Below are positions 6,547 to 12,720 of a stretch of DNA of 13,730 nucleotides, piece after piece (the stretch's first letter is position 1; the number at the start of each line of letters is the position of its first letter). The DNA is taken from NCBI GenBank assembly GCA_027064265.1, contig JAMOQA010000265.1, positions 1-13,730 of the forward strand, in the 5' to 3' direction. Source of the DNA: Acidobacteriota bacterium (GTDB lineage: Bacteria; Acidobacteriota; Polarisedimenticolia; J045). The translations under genes and the position numbers were made by a program. The notes under the pieces are model-generated. The model was not told where the DNA came from and ran no database searches. It saw only the letters and a program-made list of their open reading frames with translations.

Positions 6547-7446
6547 ATGACCCGGAACCGCCCCGCCCCGAGCTCCTTCCTCTGCGCCGCCCTCGTCGTC
6601 GCGGTCACGGTGTTCGGGGTGGCGGCGTCTTCGCCGGCGCCGCGCCGGATCTGCTCGGTCAGCCTCGCGGGGGACGAGCTGCTCGCCCTGCTGGTTCCGC
6701 CGGAAAGGGTCGTGTGCGTGTCGCGCTACGCGGACGACCCCGACCTCGCCGCGTGCGCCGGCCACTGGCCCGCCGCGATTCCCCGCCTCTCGGCCAACCT
6801 CGAGGCGGTGCTGGCGCGGCGCCCCGACCTGGTCGTCGCCGCGCCGTGGAACCGTGCCGACTTCCTCCGGATGCTCCGTCACGTGGACGTGCCGGTGCTG
6901 GTCCTGCCCGACGTCCGCGGCTTCGAGGACGTCCGGCGCGCCCTCCTCGACCTGGGGCGCGCGGTGGGAGAAATGGACCGGGCCCGCCAGGCCATCCGGG
7001 AGATGGACGCCCGCCTCGCGGGCCTCGAGCGCCGCCTCGCGGGTGTCACGGAACGCCCCCGCGTGCTCTTCTTCTCCCACCTGGTCGTGGCCGGGGCGGA
7101 GACGACGATCGACGAGGTGATCGGTCGGGCCGGGGGGCGGAACGCCGCCCGGGAGCTCGGTGTCGAGGGGCACCGGCGCGTGCCCCTCGAGACGATCCTC
7201 GCCCTGGACCCGGACGTCCTCCTCCTGGGAACCGGGGGCGGGGAGTCCCTCGCGGCCACCCTCGCCGAGTGGCCCGCCCTCCGGCGCCTGCGGGCCGTGA
7301 GGAATGGCCGAACCTGCGAGGTCCCAGGCCGGCTGCTGACCACCGTCGGCCCGGAGCTGGCCCGGGGCGCCGAGACGGTCGCCCGCTGCCTGCACCCCGA
7401 GGCATTCCGGGACCCCGTGCCGGCGGGCGGGGAGGGGCCCCGGTGA
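6547..7446 (+). CDS. BtuF-like periplasmic substrate-binding protein of a B12 (or siderophore) ABC transporter
   Basis: 299 residues. A signal peptide (about 1-27, FLCAALVVAVTVFGVAAS) is followed by a class III (FepB/BtuF) binding-protein fold: SVSLAGDELLALLVPPERVV (37-56), NLEAVLARRPDLVVAAPWNR (84-103), a long linking helix (about 125-165), RVLFFSH (172-178), TTIDEVIGRAGGRNAA (186-201) and PLETILALDPDVLLLG (213-228). Such proteins deliver cobalamin or ferric siderophores to a FecCD/BtuC permease. The companion adenosyltransferase favours cobalamin. It lies 10 nt after that gene, and its TGA overlaps the GTG start of the permease (GTGA). There is no lipobox, so it is probably free in the periplasm. 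The ribosome site before ATG 6547 is weak, in keeping with translation from the upstream gene. Confidence 0.87.
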   Translation: MTRNRPAPSSFLCAALVVAVTVFGVAASSPAPRRICSVSLAGDELLALLVPPERVVCVSRYADDPDLAACAGHWPAAIPRLSANLEAVLARRPDLVVAAPWNRADFLRMLRHVDVPVLVLPDVRGFEDVRRALLDLGRAVGEMDRARQAIREMDARLAGLERRLAGVTERPRVLFFSHLVVAGAETTIDEVIGRAGGRNAARELGVEGHRRVPLETILALDPDVLLLGTGGGESLAATLAEWPALRRLRAVRNGRTCEVPGRLLTTVGPELARGAETVARCLHPEAFRDPVPAGGEGPR

Positions 7447-8438
7447 AGGGACCGCTCGCCGCCCTCGCCGGGGGGGTCACCGTGCTGCTGGTGGCGGGAT
7501 TCCTCGCCACGGTGCTCGGGGGCACCGCGGCGGTCGCCCCGGGGGACGCCGCGCGGGCGCTCGTCGACCCGGCAGGGGCCTCGCCCCTGGCGCGGACGAT
7601 CGTGCTGGAGGTGCGCCTGCCCCGGGTGCTGCTCCTCCTGCTGGCCGGCGCGGCCCTCGCGACGACCGGTGCGGCGCTGCAGGCCACGCTCCAGAATCCC
7701 CTCGCGGACCCGGGCCTCCTCGGTCTCGCCGGGGGCGCGGCCCTCGGCGCCGTCCTCGTGCACGCCGCGGAGATTCCCCTTCGCGCCCCGTGGATGTTGC
7801 CGGCGGCGGCCTTCGCGGGCGCCGTCCTCGCGCTCGCCGTCGTCTTCGCCGTCGCCCACGCGGCGGCCCGGCCCGGCGCGGCCACGGTGATCCTGGCGGG
7901 GGTCGCGGTGGCCAGCTTCGCCTCCGCGATCGTGTCGGTGCTGCTCCTCGCCACCGGGGAGCACCGGGTCCACGAGATCTTCGCGTGGCTGCTCGGCTCC
8001 GCCGAGGGACGCGGCTGGGAACACCTGCGGCTCGCCCTCGGGCCCGCCCTCGGCGGGATCGCCGGTCTCGTCGCCTCGGCCCGGCTGCTGGACGCGCTGG
8101 CCCTCGGGGACGAACACGCGGCCGGCCTCGGCGTCGATCTCGCGCGGGCCCGGGGCCTGGTCTTCGGGCTGGTCGCCCTCGCGGCCGGGAGCGTGGTCGC
8201 AGTGACCGGGCCGATCGGGTTCGTCGGCCTGATGGTGCCCCACGCGGTCCGGCCGTTCTCCGGGGCGGGGGCCCGGGCGCTCCTGCCGGCCTCGGCCCTG
8301 GCCGGGGGGGCGTTCCTCGCCCTTGCCGATCTGGCCGCTCGGATCGTTTCTCCGACCTTTGATCTTCCCGTGGGGGTCGTCACCGCCCTCGCCGGCGTAC
8401 CTTTCCTGCTGGTGCTCCTGCGCCGCGCGGCTCGCTGA
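7443..8438 (+). CDS. BtuC/FecCD-type ABC transporter permease
   Basis: 331 residues with about ten hydrophobic helices, the usual FecCD length. Conserved family segments are VRLPRVLLLLLAGAALATTG (57-76), ALQATLQNPLADPGLLGLAG (78-97), the coupling region LGDEHAAGLGVDLARARG (221-238) and GPIGFVGLMVPHAVRPF (256-272). The C-terminus is LPVGVVTALAGVPFLLVLLR (308-327). It forms the inner-membrane channel for vitamin B12 or a siderophore. The start is a GTG inside GTGA, overlapping the BtuF-like stop, with GGAGG 7 nt upstream; this gives the canonical N-terminus. No ATP-binding gene follows: the next gene on this strand is unrelated and 242 nt away. The ATPase must therefore be encoded elsewhere, or the operon has lost it. 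Confidence 0.9.
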   Translation: MKGPLAALAGGVTVLLVAGFLATVLGGTAAVAPGDAARALVDPAGASPLARTIVLEVRLPRVLLLLLAGAALATTGAALQATLQNPLADPGLLGLAGGAALGAVLVHAAEIPLRAPWMLPAAAFAGAVLALAVVFAVAHAAARPGAATVILAGVAVASFASAIVSVLLLATGEHRVHEIFAWLLGSAEGRGWEHLRLALGPALGGIAGLVASARLLDALALGDEHAAGLGVDLARARGLVFGLVALAAGSVVAVTGPIGFVGLMVPHAVRPFSGAGARALLPASALAGGAFLALADLAARIVSPTFDLPVGVVTALAGVPFLLVLLRRAAR

Positions 8439-8680
8439 CCCGGCGTCGCGGGACGCAGCGCGCGGTCCGCCCGGAGAAGGGAGGGAGCCAGGGTTCCCCG
8501 GCGTTCGTGCCGGTCTCCGGCCGTTCGCCACGGCAACTTGCTCTGGCGGTTCCGGGAGGATCCGCGTACCACCATCCGTGAACGGGGCCTTGAGGGAGCG
8601 GGGCCCCCGATCGTGGGGGATGACCGCGTGGAGGATCCGCGCCCAGGGCCGGAGACGGTGGGCCACGGGAGGTTGTCAGC
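8439..8680 (+). other. Non-coding gap with foldable sequence upstream of the large exported-protein gene
   Basis: No convincing ORF, tRNA or riboswitch was seen in these 242 nt. They contain a nested potential stem: CCGGAG (8471-8476) with CTCCGG (8515-8520), enclosing CCGGC / GTTCGT / GCCGG (8498-8513). There is also a CCCCC / GATCGT / GGGGG hairpin (8604-8619) and a 12-bp direct repeat GGAGGATCCGCG (8555-8566 and 8630-8641). A GGGAGG ribosome site (8667-8672) ends the region. It may be a structured leader plus promoter; no clear -35/-10 pair was found. Confidence 0.35.
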
Positions 8681-10309
8681 ATGCCAAGCCAGGATCACCG
8701 CTCGTGTTCCCGATGTTTCCGTCACCTTCTCCCTGCCGTCGTCATCGTCCTCGTCCTCCTGGCGCCCGCCTGGGTCTTCCCGGCGGGCGCGAGTGCCCCG
8801 GGGATCCGGGACGGCGGGACGGACACGGGGGCCACGAATCCCCGGGACGACGAGCCGGTCCTGCTGACCGGGGCGCAGTTCCCCGAGCTCGACGGCAGGC
8901 TGCTCGCCGAGACCGGTCTCTTCGTCTACGACCCGGCGATCCCCGGGTACCGCCCGATCCCGTTCCAGTGGGATGAACGCATCGACAAGGTCTTCAACGA
9001 GGGGACGCCCTTCGAGTTCCACCAGCTCCTGTACGACTTCGACCACGAGGAGGACGGGCGTCTCGACGCCGACGACGAGCTGGCGTTCATGTACCGCGAT
9101 GCGGGGCAACGTGCACCCGTCGAGGCGCCGTGGCCGGCGGGTGCCAGCGACCTGCGGTACGAGATCCGGGTGATCGATCCCCGCCCGGAGTCCCACAACC
9201 CCCCGCGTTGGGTCTACCTGTTCACCGGGACCGGCCTCGAGACATCACCCACCCGGTACGTCGACTGGAACCGCCTGCCGGCGGGGACCGTTCACGCCTC
9301 GACCTTCGAGCTGGTCTACGAGGACAGGTGGCTGCTCACCGAGTACCGGGTACTGCCGCCCTGCGGATCGGGAAGCGACCTGATCGACCGGTTCAAGGGA
9401 CGAGCCGTGCCGGTCGAGGGGAACACCGAGGACGAGGAGGGGTGGAACGCGAGCTCGTGGTACCTGGGCGGCCTCCTCGGGCCGGTTCGCGCGATCCGGG
9501 CGGTCCGCGGGGCGGCCTCCGGGGCGAACACGATCCACGTCGACGTCGTGTACGGAACGTTCTGGGAACGCCGGCTCACGTTGCGGGTCCACCCGCTGAT
9601 CAGGTGCAAGCTCTACTTCGACTGGTTGCCCCGCGGGCACGCGGTGCTGTACACGCCCTTCAACCGGGAGGGCCTCCCGATCGACGGCGAGCCCGATCCC
9701 CAGGCGAGGCAGGACTACGCGACCTGGAACGTGATGGCCGGGGACGGGGGCGGGATGGCGGTCGCCTGGCACGTGCCGCCGCCGACCCTCTATGACAGCA
9801 GGGAAGGCTGGATCCTCGACGACGCGACGGTCAACGACCAGACGTCGTTGAACCCCGGTTACGGGGACGACGACGATTCTCTCTACGGGGCGCACGGGGT
9901 CAGGCTGCTCGGGATCAAGGAATGCAACGTCGAGGGGATCGCCACCCGGATACGGGTCTACCCCCTGTGCGACGGCGAGGGGAACGCCAGCTTCGGGGAC
10001 GCCATCGGCGAACTCCAGGATCACCCGATCGCCGCGGAAGCGACCGCCGAGTGGCAGAACGTCCCGGCAGTGCGGTCCCTGCGGGTCCACCGGCAGGGGG
10101 ACGATGCCGTGCTGACCTGGGACGCACACCCGGACGCGGACAGCTACCGCGTCTACCGGGCGAACGATCCGAGCCTCGGCTACGACGACTGGGACCTCGC
10201 CGACGAGACCGAGGAGACGATCTGGACCGACGCCGGGGCGGCCAGCGGTCCCGGTTTCCGCTGCTGGTCGGTCGTCGGTGTCCAGGACGGCCAGCAGGGT
10301 CCCTGGTAG
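8681..10309 (+). CDS. Large exported protein with Asp-rich motif and C-terminal FN3-like domain
   Basis: 542 residues. A signal peptide (core LLPAVVIVLVLLAPAWVF, 16-33; AGA region near 35-38) precedes a ~420-residue beta-rich, Trp/Tyr-rich domain I do not recognise by name. Conserved-looking pieces are IPFQWDERID (93-102), the Asp/Glu loop DFDHEEDGRLDADDELAFMY (119-138), which resembles a calcium-binding or dockerin-like loop, and a Gly/Asp stretch GYGDDDDS (393-400). Residues 463-542 look like a fibronectin type III domain (VRSLRVHR, AVLTWDAH, DSYRVYRAND). It ends at GPW, where the last strand of an FN3 would normally continue. GGGAGG lies 8 nt before ATG 8681. The stop TAG lies inside a GTAGGG that begins the second REP cluster, so slight C-terminal truncation is possible. 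Likely secreted or surface-exposed; substrate unknown. The gene stands alone between the B12 locus and the minus-strand yjbQ. Confidence 0.8.
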   Translation: MPSQDHRSCSRCFRHLLPAVVIVLVLLAPAWVFPAGASAPGIRDGGTDTGATNPRDDEPVLLTGAQFPELDGRLLAETGLFVYDPAIPGYRPIPFQWDERIDKVFNEGTPFEFHQLLYDFDHEEDGRLDADDELAFMYRDAGQRAPVEAPWPAGASDLRYEIRVIDPRPESHNPPRWVYLFTGTGLETSPTRYVDWNRLPAGTVHASTFELVYEDRWLLTEYRVLPPCGSGSDLIDRFKGRAVPVEGNTEDEEGWNASSWYLGGLLGPVRAIRAVRGAASGANTIHVDVVYGTFWERRLTLRVHPLIRCKLYFDWLPRGHAVLYTPFNREGLPIDGEPDPQARQDYATWNVMAGDGGGMAVAWHVPPPTLYDSREGWILDDATVNDQTSLNPGYGDDDDSLYGAHGVRLLGIKECNVEGIATRIRVYPLCDGEGNASFGDAIGELQDHPIAAEATAEWQNVPAVRSLRVHRQGDDAVLTWDAHPDADSYRVYRANDPSLGYDDWDLADETEETIWTDAGAASGPGFRCWSVVGVQDGQQGPW

Positions 10310-10361
10310 GGATCGTCGGCCGCGCTTCGCGCGGCCCGGGTCCGGCACGCTCGCCCCCTGC
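10306..10361 (-). repeat. Degenerate REP pair (unit B1), deleted forward foot plus reverse unit
   Basis: GTAGGG (10306-10311) looks like the foot of a forward unit whose middle is lost. It is followed by GGCCGCG / CTTCG / CGCGGCC (10318-10336) and GGGTCCGGC / AC / GCTCGCCCC, ending CCCCTGC (10355-10361). This matches reverse unit A2 position by position, but the hairpin arms no longer pair fully and CTAC has become CTGC. GGGTTGAGCGCA follows, exactly as in the first cluster. The TAG at 10307-10309 is the stop codon of the upstream gene. Confidence 0.65.
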
Positions 10362-10383
10362 GGGTTGAGCGCATTGAAAAAGT

Positions 10384-10462
10384 GTAGGGGCGCAGCGTGC
10401 TGCGCCCGTGCAGCGTGCTGCGCCCGTGCAGCGTGCTGCGCCCGTGTGCCGCGCAGCGGCAC
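10384..10462 (+). repeat. REP-type forward unit B2 with an expanded hairpin
   Basis: GTAG (10384-10387) is followed by the same hairpin sequence as units A1 and A3. It then has two extra copies of an 18-bp segment and the terminal hairpin GTGCCGC / GCA / GCGGCAC (10446-10462). It lies between convergent genes, 23 nt from the yjbQ stop, and may also act as a bidirectional terminator. Confidence 0.75.
10392..10445 (+). repeat. Three perfect tandem copies of an 18-bp REP segment
   Basis: GCAGCGTGCTGCGCCCGT is present three times without a mismatch (10392-10409, 10410-10427, 10428-10445). Each copy contains the small palindrome GCAGC/GT/GCTGC. The other units in the window carry it once, so this is a local expansion, probably recent slippage or REP processing. 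Confidence 0.85.
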
Positions 10463-10485
10463 CCGCCATGCCGCGCCGGACCGGA

Positions 10486-10899
10486 TCACGGCGCCGGGTC
10501 GGGGATCACCGTGACGACGACCCGGCGGCGGGGGCGAGGCCCGTCGAACTCGCAGAGGAAGACGTTCTGCCAGGTGGAGAGGCCCGGCTTCCCGTCGATC
10601 ACCGGGATCGTCTCGCCGGGGCCGACCAGGCCGGACTTCAGGTGGGCGTCGCCGTTGCCGTCCTGGCGGTCGTGCTCCCAGGCGCCCCGCGGGATCAGCT
10701 TCCGCAGCAGCGTGACCACGTCCCGCTGGACGCTGTCGTCCCAGTTCTCCTGGATCATGATCGCGGCGGTCGCCCCCTGGACGTAGACGTGGACGAGGCC
10801 GTCGCGGACGCCGCTCTCCGCGACGATCGCGCGGACCTCGTCCGTGATGTCGACCAGCTCCTCGCGCTCTCGCGTCGCCACCTCGATCACCCTGCGCAT
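10486..10899 (-). CDS. YjbQ/UPF0047 family protein
   Basis: 137 residues, the standard family length. Family features are ATAAIMIQENWDDSVQRDVV (43-62), WEHDRQDGNGDAHLKSGL (74-91), ETIPVIDGKPGLSTWQNVFL (96-115) and the C-terminal EFDGPRPR (117-124). The E. coli protein has weak thiamine-phosphate synthase activity, but the true role of the family is unsettled, so no pathway is claimed. The stretch where many members have PHTTA reads QGATA, so one of the usual His ligands is missing; His76 and His86 remain. ATG 10899 has GGAGGAG 5 nt upstream. Upstream on the same strand lie a small hydrophobic ORF, overlapping by 13 nt, and the prenyltransferase gene, which suggests one transcript. A REP cluster lies directly downstream. 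Confidence 0.88.
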   Translation of the reverse strand: MRRVIEVATREREELVDITDEVRAIVAESGVRDGLVHVYVQGATAAIMIQENWDDSVQRDVVTLLRKLIPRGAWEHDRQDGNGDAHLKSGLVGPGETIPVIDGKPGLSTWQNVFLCEFDGPRPRRRVVVTVIPDPAP

Positions 10900-11045
10900 C
10901 GCCACTCCTCCGCCGGGTGTTCCTGCTCCGGCTGATTCCGTAACTCGCAGGTCCGGACGATCGCGTGCGCGAGCGGGGCGCCGGCCAGGAGGGAAAGGAA
11001 CGACCCGGTGATCACCTGGGGCACGCCCATCGCCGCGAGGAACAT
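10887..11045 (-). CDS. Small hydrophobic ORF between ubiA-like and yjbQ-like genes
   Basis: 52 residues from ATG 11045 to TGA 10887, overlapping the yjbQ start by 13 nt. The N-terminal part (MGVPQVITGSFLSLLAGAPL, 6-25) could form one membrane helix; the C-terminus is polar and acidic. Thirty-three of the first 34 codons end in G or C, matching real genes here, while codons beyond residue 34 (TTA, AAT) are less typical. An AGGGA lies 8 nt upstream. It is in the same frame as the prenyltransferase but separated from its stop by 99 nt of sequence that does not look coding. It may be a true small membrane protein or a fragment of a decayed gene. No family was recognised. Confidence 0.4.
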   Translation of the reverse strand: MFLAAMGVPQVITGSFLSLLAGAPLAHAIVRTCELRNQPEQEHPAEEWRCAG

Positions 11046-11144
11046 CCGGTCTTCCCTGCGGGAACCACCCTTCCCAGCATCCGCGGGCGGAGGCTGCCCG
11101 GCAAGGGGGCGTCCACGGGATCGTCCGACCGCGGACCCGGATCG

Positions 11145-12044
11145 TCAGGCGAGAAACGCGGAGAGGGCGAGGCCCAGGGCGAGGAGGGCGTGGGTGGCGA
11201 GGTTCCACGTGACGTTGGCGGCGAGGGCCGGAATCGGGATCTCGCCGGGGGCGCCGCGCACGGCCCACGCGAGGGGGCGGGCGAGGAGCAGGCTCGGCAG
11301 GAGCCCGAGGGCCGCCCAGCCGGGGAAGATCCCGAGGACGATCGCCGCGAGGATCGTCACCGGGACCAGCAGGGCGGCCACCGCCCAGACCATCGCCGCG
11401 AGGGCCGGGCCGAGGGCGAGGACCAGGTTTCGCCGCCCCCCGGACCGGTCGGCCTCCACGTCCGGGAACTGGTTGAGCAGCAGCAGGTCGAACGTCAGGA
11501 AGAACGAGGGGGCCGCCGCCGCGATCGCCGCCGGGCCGATCCAGCCGTCCTGGACCAGCGCCGAGCCGAGCACCGGCAGGGCCCCGAGGCCGAGCCCCGC
11601 GCCAACCTCTCCGAGGCCGATCCGGGCGAGGAAGTCCGTGTAGCCGAGCACCAGCACCGCCCCCAGGACGAGGAACGGCACCAGCGGCCAGCCGACGGTC
11701 GAGAGGAACCACCCCCCGGCGGCGCAGCCGACGGCGATCATGGCGAGCCCGAACAGGAGGGCCGCCCGCGGGGAGAGCCTTCCCTCGGGGATCGTCTTGC
11801 TCCCCCCGCTGAACGGGGTCGGCCGCGTGAGCTGGTCGATGCCGGTGCGGGCGTCCGAGACCTCGTTGAGCACGTTGACGGCGACGTGCAGGGCGACGAG
11901 CCCGACCAGGGCGACGAGGGCCCGCCCCCACCGGAACGGCGCCCCGTTGACCACCGCCGCCGCCGTGCCGAGGGCGACCAGCACGACCGGCAGGGCGAGG
12001 AAGGGAACCCGCGAGACTCCCAGGAATGCGGCGATCCGGCCCAT
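11145..12044 (-). CDS. UbiA-family prenyltransferase, MenA-like
   Basis: 299 residues with about nine hydrophobic helices. It carries both Asp-rich signatures of the UbiA superfamily: NEVSDARTGID (60-70, the N-x3-D-x5-D motif) and NQFPDVEADRSGGRRNL (191-207, D195 and D199). These bind Mg and the prenyl diphosphate. The order of conserved parts, including YTDFLARIGLGEVGAGLGLG (135-154), resembles MenA. MenA attaches an isoprenoid tail to 1,4-dihydroxy-2-naphthoate in the inner membrane to make menaquinone. A chlorophyll, heme-O or lipid prenyltransferase is less likely. The start ATG 12044 has no clear ribosome site; TAGACT ends 9 nt upstream, so a nearly leaderless RNA is conceivable. It diverges from rubrerythrin. 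No other quinone gene is in the window, so the aromatic substrate is inferred. Confidence 0.85.
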   Translation of the reverse strand: MGRIAAFLGVSRVPFLALPVVLVALGTAAAVVNGAPFRWGRALVALVGLVALHVAVNVLNEVSDARTGIDQLTRPTPFSGGSKTIPEGRLSPRAALLFGLAMIAVGCAAGGWFLSTVGWPLVPFLVLGAVLVLGYTDFLARIGLGEVGAGLGLGALPVLGSALVQDGWIGPAAIAAAAPSFFLTFDLLLLNQFPDVEADRSGGRRNLVLALGPALAAMVWAVAALLVPVTILAAIVLGIFPGWAALGLLPSLLLARPLAWAVRGAPGEIPIPALAANVTWNLATHALLALGLALSAFLA

Positions 12045-12204
12045 GGGGGGAAGAGTCTACCGTCTTCCGGCCGGGCCGCCGCGTCCCCTGCCGGTCGAGC
12101 AGCTCGATTGTGCCGGGAACCTCCCCGGGGGTACCTTCGGGGGACGACGATGCCGGCGGGCGGGCGCGGAGCCCGCGCGCTCGACGACGAGAAGGGGAAG
12201 CGTG

Positions 12205-12720
12205 ATGCGACCGATGACGAAGGAGTTCCTCGAGGCGGCGTTCGCCGGGGAGAGCCAGGCCCACATGAAGTACCTCGCCTTCGCCGAGCAGGCGGAGAAG
12301 GAGGGGAGGCCGAAGATCGCCAACCTGTTCCGGGCGATCGCCTGGGCGGAGCAGGTCCACGCCATCAACCACCTCAAGGCCCTCGGCAAGGTCGGCACCA
12401 CCGCCGAGAACCTGGTCGCGGCCAAGGGGGGCGAGGACTTCGAGATCGAGGAGATGTACCCGGCCTACCTCTGCACGGCGCGGGAGCAGGAGGAGAAGCA
12501 GGCGATCCGGAGCATGGGGTTCGCCCTGGACGCGGAGAAGATCCACTCGGAGCTCTACGCCCTCGCGAAGGAAGCGGTGGACGCCGGCGAGGACCTGGCG
12601 TCGGCGAAGAAGGTGTTCGTCTGCCCGGTCTGCGGCTGGACGTACACCGGGGACGATCCGCCCGAGCGCTGCCCGATCTGCAACGCGCTGGCGAAGCTCT
12701 TCCGGGAGTTCGAGGCCTGA
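12205..12720 (+). CDS. rbr: Rubrerythrin
   Basis: 171 residues: a ferritin-like four-helix diiron domain followed by a rubredoxin-like domain. The diiron side shows GESQAHMKYLAFAEQAEKEG (15-34, Glu16), AEQVHAINH (48-56, Glu49 and His52), EEMYPAYL (82-89, Glu83) and AEKIHSEL (110-117, Glu111 and His114). The C-terminal Fe(Cys)4 site is CPVCGWTYTGDDPPERCPIC, with Cys140, 143, 156 and 159. Rubrerythrins reduce hydrogen peroxide in the cytoplasm with electrons from rubredoxin or NADH systems and are typical of anaerobes and microaerophiles. ATG 12205 is preceded by GAAGGGGAAG; ATG 12214 is a less likely alternative. Its TGA overlaps a CTG that probably starts the next gene, so the two are translationally coupled. 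It diverges from the prenyltransferase gene. Confidence 0.95.
   Translation: MRPMTKEFLEAAFAGESQAHMKYLAFAEQAEKEGRPKIANLFRAIAWAEQVHAINHLKALGKVGTTAENLVAAKGGEDFEIEEMYPAYLCTAREQEEKQAIRSMGFALDAEKIHSELYALAKEAVDAGEDLASAKKVFVCPVCGWTYTGDDPPERCPICNALAKLFREFEA

Noticed and set aside
8443..8456. Terminator after the BtuC-like gene (GCGTC / GCGG / GACGC)
   Set aside because: A stem of only 5 bp without a T-tract; not enough to call.
8547..8574. tRNA 3' end suggested by GGTTCC and a terminal ACCACCA
   Set aside because: The TTC loop and flanking stem do not form a standard T arm, and no D arm, anticodon arm or acceptor partner was found upstream.
6879..9196. Long minus-strand open frames opposite the BtuF/BtuC and FN3 protein genes
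   Set aside because: Low-complexity Arg/Pro/Gly-rich translations with no motifs; the plus-strand genes are conserved families.
10392..10445. Possible CRISPR-like array from the regularly spaced 18-bp repeats
   Set aside because: The copies are directly adjacent with no spacers, each is part of the REP hairpin, and no cas gene is present.
12108..12137. TTGTGC / TACCTT as a promoter for rubrerythrin
   Set aside because: The match to both boxes is weak and the spacer is 18 nt; it is no better than chance in this composition.
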